This document shows, in pieces, positions 8,450 through 16,723 of a DNA stretch of 64,000 nt (position 1 is the first letter of the stretch; each line of letters starts with the position of its first letter). Below the pieces are notes generated by a model. It was not told the DNA's origin and ran no database searches. It was given only the letters and a program-made list of their open reading frames with translations. The stretch is from Ancylobacter sp. SL191 (lineage in GTDB: Bacteria > Pseudomonadota > Alphaproteobacteria > Rhizobiales > Xanthobacteraceae): assembly GCF_026625645.1 (NCBI RefSeq), contig NZ_CP113056.1, positions 2,207,001 to 2,271,000 of the forward strand, read 5' to 3'. The translations under genes were made by a program, and so were the position numbers.

Positions 8450-9436
8450 ATGGCGATGAGCGAGACCCTGCGCGATGTGCGTCTGTTCGTGGCGACCTAT
8501 GAGGAGCGCTCTTTTACCGCCGCCGCGACTCGGGAGAACGCGACCCAATCCGGCGTCTCCCAGCATATCCGCAAGATCGAGGACCGCTTCGGCGTGAAGC
8601 TGTTCGTGCGTGGCGGCGGCACGGTGCAGCCGACGCCGGCGGGCGAGAACTATTACCGCCACTGCATCGAGCTGCTGCGTCTCAACGAGATGGCCAACCG
8701 CTCGCTCGGCCGGTTCGGCGCCGGATTCGACGGCGAGCTGGTGGTCGGTCTGATGCCCACCATGACGCGCTCGGTGCTGGCGCCGGCGCTGGCGCGCTTC
8801 GTCGTGGAGCATCCCAATGTGGTGGTGCGTATCGTCGAGGCCTATTCGGCCAATCTGACCCAGCAGATACGGGCGGGCGACCTCGACTTCGCCATCGTGC
8901 CGGCCTCGACCGGCATGGTGGGAGTGCGCACGACGCGCTTCGCCTACACGCCCGAGGTGCTGGTCTCCAGTGCCACGGCGGGGCGCGAGCATCTGCACCC
9001 GATGCGGCTGGCCGAACTCGGTCCGCTCAAGCTGGTGGTGCCCGGCATGCAGAATGCCCGCCGCGCCAATATCGAGACCTATCTCGCCTCCAATCGCGTC
9101 GGCGTCGAGCGGCGCCTCGAGCTCGACGCGATGATGGGCACGCTCGATTTCATCGCCTCCACTGACTGGGTGGCGATCCTGCCCGGCCTGATGATGGCCC
9201 CGGAGGTCGACGGCATGGGTCGGCGTCGGCAGGGCACGCAGTCACCCCGCCGTTTTGCGGTCAATCCGATCGCCGATCCGCCGCTCGGCATGGATCTCAT
9301 GCTGATCGAGCCGGCGCGGCGGCCGCTGCAGCCCGCCGCCGCCGCCTTTCTCGATGTGCTCGGCCAGGAGACGGAGCGGATCGGCCGCGTCTGGGGCCCC
9401 CACGCCGGTGTCTATGAGGAAGCCGGCGTGTCGTAG
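8450..9436 (+). CDS. LysR-family transcriptional regulator
   Basis: About 328 aa. Several ATGs cluster at 8420, 8447, 8450 and 8456; AGGAAAG at 8440-8446 best serves 8450 or 8456. The N-terminal winged HTH (TLRDVRLFVATYEERSFTAAA, with QSGVSQHIRKIE in the recognition helix) is followed by a LysR substrate domain. It is divergent from the flavin reductase operon and almost certainly regulates it. Its last 25 nt overlap the 3' end of the convergent cupin gene, an antisense overlap between two operons. Confidence 0.9.
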   Translation: MAMSETLRDVRLFVATYEERSFTAAATRENATQSGVSQHIRKIEDRFGVKLFVRGGGTVQPTPAGENYYRHCIELLRLNEMANRSLGRFGAGFDGELVVGLMPTMTRSVLAPALARFVVEHPNVVVRIVEAYSANLTQQIRAGDLDFAIVPASTGMVGVRTTRFAYTPEVLVSSATAGREHLHPMRLAELGPLKLVVPGMQNARRANIETYLASNRVGVERRLELDAMMGTLDFIASTDWVAILPGLMMAPEVDGMGRRRQGTQSPRRFAVNPIADPPLGMDLMLIEPARRPLQPAAAAFLDVLGQETERIGRVWGPHAGVYEEAGVS

Positions 9437-9879
9437 TGCCCGCCGCTCATCGTGCCGTCTGCGGCCTTGCCGGCAATGCCGTGGGTGGTGTCCTTGACCA
9501 CGAAGAACACCACGTCCTCTTCGGGTAGTGCGACGGTGGAGTGGATCACGCCCGGCGGGAAATAGATCAGCGTGCCCGGCCCGGCGATGCGCTCCGGCTC
9601 GCCCTCAATATTCACGCGCAGGCGCCCCTGCACGACATAGTTCCACTGTTCATTGGGATGGGAGTGCGGGCGGGCGCCGGTGCCGCGCGCCTTGCGCATC
9701 AATCCGCATTGGGTGCGGATGCCCTCCACCACGCTGCCAATCGCCGTGGAATAGCCCGGCCCGCCTTCAATGGCGGAGAGCGCGTCGAGCTGGAACAGAT
9801 AGGCGCCGTTGCCGGCCTTGAACGCGCCCTCATTGATGGTGGCGCGGCCCTCGGATGCGGAATTGGCAGAGGCTGGCAT
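9412..9879 (-). CDS. Cupin-domain protein
   Basis: 155 aa. Single conserved beta-barrel (cupin_2): GARPHSHPNEQWNYVVQG contains the His-x-His...Glu metal-ligand motif, and PPGVIHSTVA carries the second-motif His. Cupins of this size act as dioxygenases, isomerases, lyases or non-catalytic sensors. It starts at 9879 with GCAGGAGAC upstream, and is the last gene of the seven-gene TTT/amidohydrolase operon, 15 nt after the Ldh-type dehydrogenase. Its specific reaction is not known; a metal-dependent step in that pathway is a fair inference. Confidence 0.85.
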   Translation of the reverse strand: MPASANSASEGRATINEGAFKAGNGAYLFQLDALSAIEGGPGYSTAIGSVVEGIRTQCGLMRKARGTGARPHSHPNEQWNYVVQGRLRVNIEGEPERIAGPGTLIYFPPGVIHSTVALPEEDVVFFVVKDTTHGIAGKAADGTMSGGHYDTPASS

Positions 9880-9894
9880 GGCGGTCTCCTGCGT

Positions 9895-10989
9895 TCAGAT
9901 GCGGCTGGCAAGCGGAGGAATGGCGAGGGCGGCGGCAAGTTCGTCGAGCTGCCGACGCAGCGGCGGGGCGATCGGCACGCCATCCTTCAGGCGGGCCTCC
10001 CGCAATGCCGCGCGGCGGTCACCGGGGATGCGCACACCCTCCGTCCCCGGCAGCGGCGTATCGTTGCGCAACTCGTCGAGCTGGCGGCGCATCACCGCGG
10101 TGAACGTCTCCAGCGGCATGAAGCGGGCGACATCCAGCGCCAGGATGAAATGGCCGGTATTGGTCTCGGTGCTGGAGTCGGCGTTGAAATCAACCACCCC
10201 GCTGCCGAAGGCGGCGCCGTTCAGCGTGCCGGCGAGCAGGCCGAGCATAAGCGCGAGGCCCGAGCCCTTATAGCCGCCAATCGGCAGCAGCATTCCCTCG
10301 CTGCTGCGCGCCGGATCGGTGATCGGCGTGCCGTCTTGCTTGCTCACCAGCCAGCCTTCGGGCATCGGCATGCCGTTCAGCGCATGCTTCTTGATCGTGC
10401 CGTAGGAAACCACCGTGGTGGCGATGTCGAGCAGCACCGGCGGCGCGTTCTCACCGGCGGGAATGGCGATCGCGAGCGGGTTGGTGCCGAGCAGCGAGGT
10501 CGTGCCGCCCCAGGCCGCCATGTGGTTGGAACTCGCCACCACCGAATAGATACCGACCAGCCCCCGCCGGGCGAGCATATCGACGTAAAGCGCGGCGGGG
10601 CCGGCATGGTTGGACCGGCGCACGCCCACCCAGGCGACGCCGATCTCGCGCGCGAGATGCGCGGCAGTCTCGGCCGCTCGGCTCATCACCAGATGGCCCA
10701 TGCCATTGTCGCCATCGACCAGCGCCACGCCCGGCCCGCTGCGCTCCACCTCGATCGCTGGCTGCGGATTGACAGCCCCGCCGCGCAGCCGGCGGACATA
10801 TTGCGCCAGCCGGAAGATGCCGTGACCGTCGGCGCCGGTGAGATCCGCCTCGACCATCAACTCGGCGACCCGCTCGGCATCGGCCAGCGGCAAGCCGCAG
10901 GCGCGCATGGCATCGGCGATCAGACCTCGAAGCGCCGGGGCGGCGAGGGGAGCGCTGGTGGGAGGGAGAGGCTGGGCGAGGGCGTTCAT
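9895..10989 (-). CDS. Ldh family NAD(P)-dependent oxidoreductase (malate/L-lactate dehydrogenase type)
   Basis: 364 aa, matching the Ldh_2 fold rather than the Rossmann-type lactate dehydrogenases. Typical features are DLTGADGHGIFRL near residue 50, the VGVRRSNHAGP strand with the catalytic-type His around residue 120, the ASSNHMAAWGG segment and the GGYKGSGLALML loop. Known relatives act on malate, sulfolactate, ureidoglycolate, 2,3-diketogulonate or delta-1-piperideine-2-carboxylate. Its start overlaps the upstream cupin stop by 4 nt, so the two are translationally coupled. A 2-hydroxy acid substrate is likely; which one is unknown. Confidence 0.9.
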   Translation of the reverse strand: MNALAQPLPPTSAPLAAPALRGLIADAMRACGLPLADAERVAELMVEADLTGADGHGIFRLAQYVRRLRGGAVNPQPAIEVERSGPGVALVDGDNGMGHLVMSRAAETAAHLAREIGVAWVGVRRSNHAGPAALYVDMLARRGLVGIYSVVASSNHMAAWGGTTSLLGTNPLAIAIPAGENAPPVLLDIATTVVSYGTIKKHALNGMPMPEGWLVSKQDGTPITDPARSSEGMLLPIGGYKGSGLALMLGLLAGTLNGAAFGSGVVDFNADSSTETNTGHFILALDVARFMPLETFTAVMRRQLDELRNDTPLPGTEGVRIPGDRRAALREARLKDGVPIAPPLRRQLDELAAALAIPPLASRI

Positions 10990-11396
10990 GACTTCTCCCT
11001 GGCATGTTCGGAGGCGATGGAACGGGTTTCGCCGGTCGCCGCGATGGTGCGGGTGGCGGCGATGTCCGCATAGGTCCAGAAAATGGCCAGCGGCGCGCTG
11101 TCGGAGGCGTTACGGAAACGGTGCGGGACGTCCGGCGGGATCCAGGTCGTGTCGTGCCGCGTCAGTTCATGCGTCACGCCGTCGATCTCGAACACCGCGT
11201 CACCCTCGAGTATGATGACGCTTTCCTCGCAATTATGGCTGTGCAGCGGGATGCTGGCTCCGGGCCCGAAGCGGGTGATGCCGTTGAGCAGGCGCTGGGA
11301 GCCGATATCGGCGGTGACGAGGCGCACCGTGCGCGCGCCGCCGCCACGCTCGGTGACCGGCAGTTCGCTCGGGCGCAGGATGGCGGGTGTGCTCAT
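10986..11396 (-). CDS. Cupin-domain protein
   Basis: 136 aa. The ATG at 11396 is preceded by AGAAGGAGA; the longer in-frame ORF would run into the amidohydrolase gene. The cupin motif is clear: IPLHSHNCEESVIILEG (His, His, Glu ligands) and PPDVPHRFRN (second-motif His). It probably binds Fe(II), Mn or another divalent metal. It is different in sequence from the cupin at 9412-9879, so the operon carries two unrelated small cupins. Function could be an isomerase or dioxygenase step, or stabilisation of a reactive intermediate. Confidence 0.85.
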   Translation of the reverse strand: MSTPAILRPSELPVTERGGGARTVRLVTADIGSQRLLNGITRFGPGASIPLHSHNCEESVIILEGDAVFEIDGVTHELTRHDTTWIPPDVPHRFRNASDSAPLAIFWTYADIAATRTIAATGETRSIASEHAREKS

Positions 11397-11415
11397 GGGC
11401 GTCTCCTTCTGCGGC

Positions 11416-12444
11416 TCACGCATCAGCTGCCGCGCCGGCTGCGGCCTTGATCCCGAACCAGGCCCCGGCGGTGCGCCCGAGGATCGCCTCCTCGGCCGGC
11501 CGGTCGAGCCCTGCCGCGCGCACCTGCCGGGCGCCTTCCAGCGTGCCCATGTCGAAAGGGTAGTCCGAGCCGAGCAGCACATGGTCGGCGGCGAACGTGT
11601 CGGTGAGGTAGCGCAACGCCGGGCCGAAATGGGTCAGCGTGTCGAAATACAGCCGCCGGATGGAGACCTCGGGGCTCTCCGTGATGAAGCGCCGGCATTC
11701 CGGCCGCTCCTTCCAGCCATGGATCATCCGACCGGTCTGGAAGGGCAGGAAGCCGCCGCCATGCACGAGGCAGATGCGCAGGTCCGGGTAGCGTTCCAGC
11801 ACCCCGCCGAACACCAGCGAGGCGGCGGCGATGGTGGTCTCCAGCGGGTTGCCGATGAGGTTCTTGAGGTAGAACTCCTTCGTGCGGTCCCCCGCGGCCG
11901 CCTTCTGCGGGTGAATGAGGATGAAGGCGCCGAGCTCGGCCGCCGTTGCCCAGACCGGCTCCAGCGCGGGATGGTCGAGATTGCGGCCCTCAATATGCGA
12001 GCCGATCTGCGCGCCCTTCAGCCCCAGCCGGGTCACGGCGCGTCGCAGTTCGTCCGCCGCACGGGCGGGATCCTGCATCGGCAGCGTGGCGATGCCGAGG
12101 AAACGGTCGGGATGGCGTGCCACCAGCTCGGCGATTGCCTCGTTCTGGATCTGGCACAGCGCGCCCGTGAGCGCCGCGTCGCGCTCATAGAGGAAGGTCT
12201 GCGGGCAGTTTGACAGCACCTGCAGATCGAAGCCGGCGATGTCCAGATCGGCGAGCCGTCGGTCGAGATCCCAGCCGCCACGCGGAAAAGGCCGCTGGAC
12301 GATGTCGCCCACGGTCAGCACGCCGCCTTCAGCGTCCACCTCGGTGAGCGTCGGGCCGATCTCAGGCGCCTCGCGGCGCATCCGGGCCATCATCTCCTCG
12401 GTGAGGATATGAGCGTGGACGTCGATGACAGGGGAGAAGCTCAT
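11416..12444 (-). CDS. ACMSD-type amidohydrolase
   Basis: 342 aa, amidohydrolase_2 family. DVHAHI at residues 8-13 gives the two N-terminal metal-ligand histidines (H10, H12); ILIHPQ and CLVHGGGFLPF supply later His ligands and LGSDYPFD the metal Asp. This family contains 2-amino-3-carboxymuconate-6-semialdehyde decarboxylase, 4-oxalomesaconate hydratase and gamma-resorcylate decarboxylase, all acting on aromatic or ring-cleavage acids through a Zn or Mn centre. Adjacent TctABC genes suggest a polycarboxylate or aromatic acid as imported substrate. Decarboxylase is more likely than hydrolase. Confidence 0.88.
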   Translation of the reverse strand: MSFSPVIDVHAHILTEEMMARMRREAPEIGPTLTEVDAEGGVLTVGDIVQRPFPRGGWDLDRRLADLDIAGFDLQVLSNCPQTFLYERDAALTGALCQIQNEAIAELVARHPDRFLGIATLPMQDPARAADELRRAVTRLGLKGAQIGSHIEGRNLDHPALEPVWATAAELGAFILIHPQKAAAGDRTKEFYLKNLIGNPLETTIAAASLVFGGVLERYPDLRICLVHGGGFLPFQTGRMIHGWKERPECRRFITESPEVSIRRLYFDTLTHFGPALRYLTDTFAADHVLLGSDYPFDMGTLEGARQVRAAGLDRPAEEAILGRTAGAWFGIKAAAGAAADA

Positions 12445-12453
12445 GCGCGAACC

Positions 12454-13983
12454 CTAGTCGGAGGAGTGGGAGAGGGCCTCGCTCACGCCGGCGCGGCGCG
12501 CCGCGCGGCGGGCGAGGAAGAAGCCGAAGAGCGGGAGTGCCAGCGAGCCGATCATCATCAGCGTCAGCACGGCGGCGAGCGGGCGCTGCACGAAGATGGC
12601 GGCGCTGCCCTCTGACAGCATGAGGCTCTGGCGCAGCGAGCTTTCCATCAGCGGCGCCAGCACCACGGCCAGCACCAGCGGCGCGCGGGGAATGTCGGCC
12701 CGGATCATCAGATAGCCGACCATGCCGAAGAACAGGGTCAGCCCGACATTGAACAGGCTGAGGCTGATCGCATAGGCGCCGACCAGCGAGACGATGAGGA
12801 TGCCCGGCACCAGATAGGAATAGGGAATGCGCAGCACGCTGGCGAAGAGCGGGGCCAGCGGCAAGTTCATCACCAGCAGGATGACATTGCCGATGAACAT
12901 GGAGGCGATGAGCCCCCAGACGAGGTCGGCCTGTTCGGTCAGCAGCATCGGGCCGGGGCGGATGCCGAGCAGCACCAGCGCCGCCAGCAGCACGGCGGTC
13001 GAGGCCGAACCGGGAATCCCCAGCGCCAGCATTGGCACCATCGCGCCATGGGCGGCGGAGTTGTTGGCCGATTCTGCCGCGGCGAGCCCGTCGAGCGCGC
13101 CGTGGCCGAAGCGCTCGGGATGCGGACTGACCTTCTTTTCCAGCACATAGGCCATCAGCGCCGCGACCGTTGGCCCCGCGCCGGGCATCAGCCCGACGAC
13201 GAAGCCAAGCGTGCCGCCGCGCAGCATTGCCATCCGGCATTCCAGCCAGTCGCGGCGGGTGAGCCACATGTCGCGCAGCCGGGTACGCACTGCCTGACTG
13301 GCCTGCGTCTGTTCCATCGAGACGAGAATTTCGGCGATGCCGAACACGCCGATGGCGACGGGCAGGAAGTCGATCCCCTCCAGCAGGTCCAGCGAGCCGA
13401 AGGTGAGGCGCGAGGTGCCCTGGATCGGGTCGGTGCCGACCAGCGCGATGATGAGCCCCAGCGCCGCCCCGATCATCGCCTTCACCGCCGAGCCGGTTCC
13501 GAGACTGGCGGTGGCGGTGATGCCGAGGAGCGCAAGCAGGAAATATTCCGGCGCGGAAAAGCCGAGGGCGAACTCGCTCAGCGCCGGTGTCAGGAAAACC
13601 AGAGCCGTCACCGCCCCGATGCCGGCCAGAAAGGAGCCGATCGCGGCGGCGGCGAGCGCCTGTCCAGCGCGCCCCTGTTTCGCGAGCTGGTTGCCATCGA
13701 CCGCCGTCATCACGCTGGCAGCTTCGCCGGGCACATTGACCAACACCGAAGTGAGCGTGCCGCCATACATGCCGCCATACATGATGCCCGAGAGCATCAC
13801 GAGGGCGGTGACCGGCTCCAGCCCGAAGGTCACCGGCAGCAGCAGAGCCATGCCGGCGGACGGGCCGATGCCGGGCAGCGCGCCGATAAGCTGGCCGAGC
13901 GTGACGCCGATGAAGACGAACAACAGATTCGTGGGTGTCAGCGCCACGGCGAAGCCTTGGGCGAGGGAAGCGAGCGCGTCCAT
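12454..13983 (-). CDS. tctA: TTT large membrane subunit (TctA), second system
   Basis: 509 aa, about 12 membrane segments. The TctA glycine-rich motifs GALPGIGPSAG near residue 35 and GLMPGAGPT near residue 265 are present, as is the conserved AGIMYGG-like helix. It is the translocation subunit of the second TTT system in the window; the two TctA proteins share only family-level motifs by eye, so they probably have different substrates. Genes run tctC, tctB, tctA with gaps of 55 and 15 nt. Confidence 0.94.
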   Translation of the reverse strand: MDALASLAQGFAVALTPTNLLFVFIGVTLGQLIGALPGIGPSAGMALLLPVTFGLEPVTALVMLSGIMYGGMYGGTLTSVLVNVPGEAASVMTAVDGNQLAKQGRAGQALAAAAIGSFLAGIGAVTALVFLTPALSEFALGFSAPEYFLLALLGITATASLGTGSAVKAMIGAALGLIIALVGTDPIQGTSRLTFGSLDLLEGIDFLPVAIGVFGIAEILVSMEQTQASQAVRTRLRDMWLTRRDWLECRMAMLRGGTLGFVVGLMPGAGPTVAALMAYVLEKKVSPHPERFGHGALDGLAAAESANNSAAHGAMVPMLALGIPGSASTAVLLAALVLLGIRPGPMLLTEQADLVWGLIASMFIGNVILLVMNLPLAPLFASVLRIPYSYLVPGILIVSLVGAYAISLSLFNVGLTLFFGMVGYLMIRADIPRAPLVLAVVLAPLMESSLRQSLMLSEGSAAIFVQRPLAAVLTLMMIGSLALPLFGFFLARRAARRAGVSEALSHSSD

Positions 13984-13998
13984 GGGAGCCTCCGAGCT

Positions 13999-14451
13999 TC
14001 AGATGCCGAACGCGCCCGTGGGCAGCGCGATGCCGAGCCAGGCGATGAACACGCCATAGACGAGGCCGGTGATGACCGCCGTGGTGAACAGGCTCGGCAG
14101 CAGCGGCCGCCGCTCGATGCCGAGCAGCAGGAACAGGCAGAAGAGCACTCCGGCGACGATGAAGCCGGTCAGCGGAATGAGCAGCACCATCAGCCAGAGC
14201 GCGGCCACGAGCCCGCCGACCCGCAGGAGGCCGTGCCGGTCGGGGAAACTATGCGGCTCCGTCTCATCCTGCAGCCAGGTGGCGATGAACAGCGCGATGG
14301 ATAGCGCGATGCCGATCGCGGCCACCCAGAAGGGAGCAAAGGCCGAGCCCGGCGCGAAGTCCGCCCAGTAGGGCAGGTTCCAGGTTCCGGCGAGCACCAC
14401 CACCGACAGGGCGAGCAGCGCGACGGCGGCGACGTAATTGGTCATGCGCAT
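13999..14451 (-). CDS. tctB: TTT small membrane subunit (TctB), second system
   Basis: 150 aa. Start at 14451 (MRMTNYVAAV) rather than 39 codons upstream, because the upstream residues are Arg/Ser-rich and not membrane-like. Four hydrophobic segments, with a charged loop (residues ~65-80) after the second, fit TctB. It is the small membrane partner of the TctA encoded just downstream. Confidence 0.9.
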   Translation of the reverse strand: MRMTNYVAAVALLALSVVVLAGTWNLPYWADFAPGSAFAPFWVAAIGIALSIALFIATWLQDETEPHSFPDRHGLLRVGGLVAALWLMVLLIPLTGFIVAGVLFCLFLLLGIERRPLLPSLFTTAVITGLVYGVFIAWLGIALPTGAFGI

Positions 14452-14506
14452 GGCGATCCCCCGCGAAAACGAGGCGCGGGCCAGGTCACCCCCGGCCCGC
14501 CTCGGT

Positions 14507-15529
14507 TCACTGCACCGCGGGCTGCTTGGCGAGACCGAGGTCGCGCAGCAAGGCGAGATGCTCGTCATGCAGCTTCTGCATGTAGGGCTTCACCTCGGCA
14601 GCGGGGATCATCCGGCTGCGCAGAAAGTTCTCCTTGAGGCTGGTCTGCCATTCCGGGTTGGCCACCAGCTTGGCGATGGCATCGTCCCAGAACTTGACGG
14701 TGGCGGCGTCGAGGCCGGGCGGGCCGGCGAGGCCCCAGGCCTGACCCCACACCACGTCATAGCCCTGCTCCCGCGCGGTCGGGATGTCCTTGAGCTCCGG
14801 CTCGGTGCGCCGCTCGGTGGCGAGGATGGCGACGATGCGCGCCTTGCCGCTCTTCACCAGCGGCAGCGCCTCGGAGGGCGTAAGCGTCATGAAGTCGACA
14901 TTGCCGCCGAGGAAGGCGGCTTGCGCCGCGCCGCCGCCGTCGAAGGGCACGTAGTTGAGCTTGATCTTGCCGGCCTTCTCCACGAGGCCTGCCACCATGT
15001 GGTCGGTGGAGCCCGACTGAGCGCCGGCGACCTTCACCGAGCGTTCGCGCTGCGCGGCCAGTTCGACCAACTGCTTCATGTCCTTCACCGGCGAGCTCGC
15101 CTGGACGACAAGAACGAGATCGCCCTGAATGAACATGCTGATCGGCGTCAGCTTGTCATAGAGCGTCGGCAGACCCTGGGTGATCGGGGTGGTCAGAATG
15201 GGCTGGGCGATGCACAGCACGACATTGCGGTCGCCCGTCTTGCCCATCACGAAATTGGCCGCGACCATCCAGGAGCCGCCGGTGCGGTTCTGCACCACCA
15301 GCGGGTTGGTGATGATCTTCTGCTCATTCAGGATCTTGGCGGCGCGGCGCATCAGCACGTCCGGCGTGCCGCCAGGGCTGGTGCCGGTGGTGATCTCGAT
15401 GGGGCCGGTGGGGGCGCCCTGCGCCATCACGCCGGCGGGGGCGAGCAGGGTGGCCGCGCCGAACGTCAGCGCGAAAGCGGCGCGTTTCAGACAAAGGCGA
15501 AACGGCCGCGCGATAGATGCGTGGGTCAT
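14507..15529 (-). CDS. TTT-family substrate-binding protein (Bug/TctC), second system
   Basis: 340 aa. A signal peptide (RPFRLCLKRAAFALTFG... cleaving near VMAQG at residue 37) precedes the periplasmic two-lobed Bug domain. Residues after cleavage read IEITTGTSPGGTPD, the equivalent of the usual VPFxPGG loop but with Thr/Ser substitutions, so its carboxylate-binding loop differs from that of the first system. It is the first gene of the operon, directly downstream of a 275-nt AT-richer control region with two inverted repeats. Confidence 0.92.
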   Translation of the reverse strand: MTHASIARPFRLCLKRAAFALTFGAATLLAPAGVMAQGAPTGPIEITTGTSPGGTPDVLMRRAAKILNEQKIITNPLVVQNRTGGSWMVAANFVMGKTGDRNVVLCIAQPILTTPITQGLPTLYDKLTPISMFIQGDLVLVVQASSPVKDMKQLVELAAQRERSVKVAGAQSGSTDHMVAGLVEKAGKIKLNYVPFDGGGAAQAAFLGGNVDFMTLTPSEALPLVKSGKARIVAILATERRTEPELKDIPTAREQGYDVVWGQAWGLAGPPGLDAATVKFWDDAIAKLVANPEWQTSLKENFLRSRMIPAAEVKPYMQKLHDEHLALLRDLGLAKQPAVQ

Positions 15530-15645
15530 GTGGCGTTCCTTCCCAGGCTTGTAATGGCACAGCGTCTTTTGACGTCTTGTTCGTTCAGGAGAGGGTGCCG
15601 TTACGGAGTTGTCAAGTTATTATGAAATAGATGTATGAAGATACT

Positions 15646-15674
15646 CATGTCATCTCGACATGTACCAAGTACAT
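15646..15674. promoter_or_regulatory. Two adjacent inverted repeats upstream of the second TTT operon (candidate operators)
   Basis: In the 275-nt gap 15530-15804, which is visibly AT-richer than its surroundings, CATGTC (15646-15651) and GACATG (15657-15662) form one perfect repeat with a 5-nt spacer. ATGTAC (15660-15665) and GTACAT (15669-15674) form a second with a 3-nt spacer; the two share three bases. Their centres are about 13 nt apart. They lie ~115-145 nt upstream of tctC on the coding (-) strand. The size and composition fit a dimeric GntR- or MarR-type operator, but no regulator gene is linked to this operon. Confidence 0.5.
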
Positions 15675-15804
15675 ATCGGTATGGGTTGATCAAATACGTT
15701 TGTGAATGCTGCCACCCGCATCATCACGGCCGGCGCGGCGGCACCGGCGGGCGGATGCCGCCGCGCGCCGGTTGAATCCGCAGGGGCAGCGCCCGCTCCG
15801 ACGT

Positions 15805-16545
15805 TCAGAAGTCAGGCAGGCGTGGGGCGCCGGGGGCGACGGGCAGGATCTCGTCGCGCCAGAAGGTGCGGCCGCCCTCGCCGAGCAGGTCAGCAAAGGC
15901 GGCGGGACGGACAAGATCGGCCGGGCCCATCACGCACAGGCCGATGCCGGCGGCCGTGAGCCGCTCGCGCCGCCGCCGCTCGGCGCCCGGTGTCAGGGTG
16001 GAGGGCGTGAAAAGCACGGACTGCGCCGCATCGCCGAGCCAGAGCAGCATGTCCACCGGGCAGGGCACAGCACCGTCGTCATCGGCCAGCGGCAGCAGCG
16101 CGCGGGGCAAGGGCAGGGGGGCCGAGAACAGCACGTCCTCCGGCGCGAACAGGCCCGCCAGAGGCCGCAGCCGCTCGGTGATGCCGGGACGGTTGGCGGC
16201 GATGACCGCGCGCAGATGCGCCATGTACCCGTCGATGAACCGCGCGGCGCTGCCGTTCCACCCGCCCGACAATTGCCGGAGATGATCCGCCAGCCGCTGC
16301 TCGATGGTGAGGACAGGCTGGCCGGGCGCCGGCAGCGGCATCTCGAAGGCCTCACTGTTGAGGCGCAGCATCCGGCCGGGCGCGACAAGGACGGAGGGCA
16401 GGTGCGTCAGCGCCCTCGCATCGGCGGGAACCCGTTCCGCGCCATAGGCGATGCGTGCCGACGATCCGGCTGGAAAGGGCCAGGCCCGGAGACTGACCGG
16501 TGCGCAGGCGCCGGCAGCGGCCGATGTCGCGGTGGGCGTCGTCAT
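15805..16545 (-). CDS. Hypothetical protein
   Basis: 246 aa with start at 16545, where GGGAG lies upstream; a longer in-frame start at 16596 adds a Pro/Arg-rich, unlikely extension. I do not recognise a family. The protein is Pro/Leu/Ala-rich, has no membrane segment or signal peptide, carries an EQRLADHLRQLSGG helix near residue 90, a second LRAVIAANRPG helix, and ends in short hydrophobic strands (GIGLCVMGPADLV). Codon use is like its neighbours. It stands alone between the TTT operon and the divergent hydrolase at 16724 and may share that promoter region. Confidence 0.6.
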   Translation of the reverse strand: MTTPTATSAAAGACAPVSLRAWPFPAGSSARIAYGAERVPADARALTHLPSVLVAPGRMLRLNSEAFEMPLPAPGQPVLTIEQRLADHLRQLSGGWNGSAARFIDGYMAHLRAVIAANRPGITERLRPLAGLFAPEDVLFSAPLPLPRALLPLADDDGAVPCPVDMLLWLGDAAQSVLFTPSTLTPGAERRRRERLTAAGIGLCVMGPADLVRPAAFADLLGEGGRTFWRDEILPVAPGAPRLPDF

Positions 16546-16723
16546 GTGGCTCCCTACTGGCGGTGCACGATCCGGCGGCCGGCCGGGCGCTGTCAATCCG
16601 GCAGGAGCGGACGGACGCCGCGTGGGCGATCATCATTCCTGATCGGCGGGATAAGAACATATGGTTTCGCCTGTGGCGGGCAGGCCCGCTAGCGTCCGCT
16701 CCGACCGATGGAGAGGACACGCC

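Noticed and set aside
8450..8456. ATG at 8420 as the LysR start
   Set aside because: Adds residues before the conserved HTH start and lacks a Shine-Dalgarno; AGGAAAG serves the ATGs at 8450/8456.
9541..11073. 510-codon + strand frame
   Set aside because: Antisense to cupin and Ldh-type genes; no recognisable motif.
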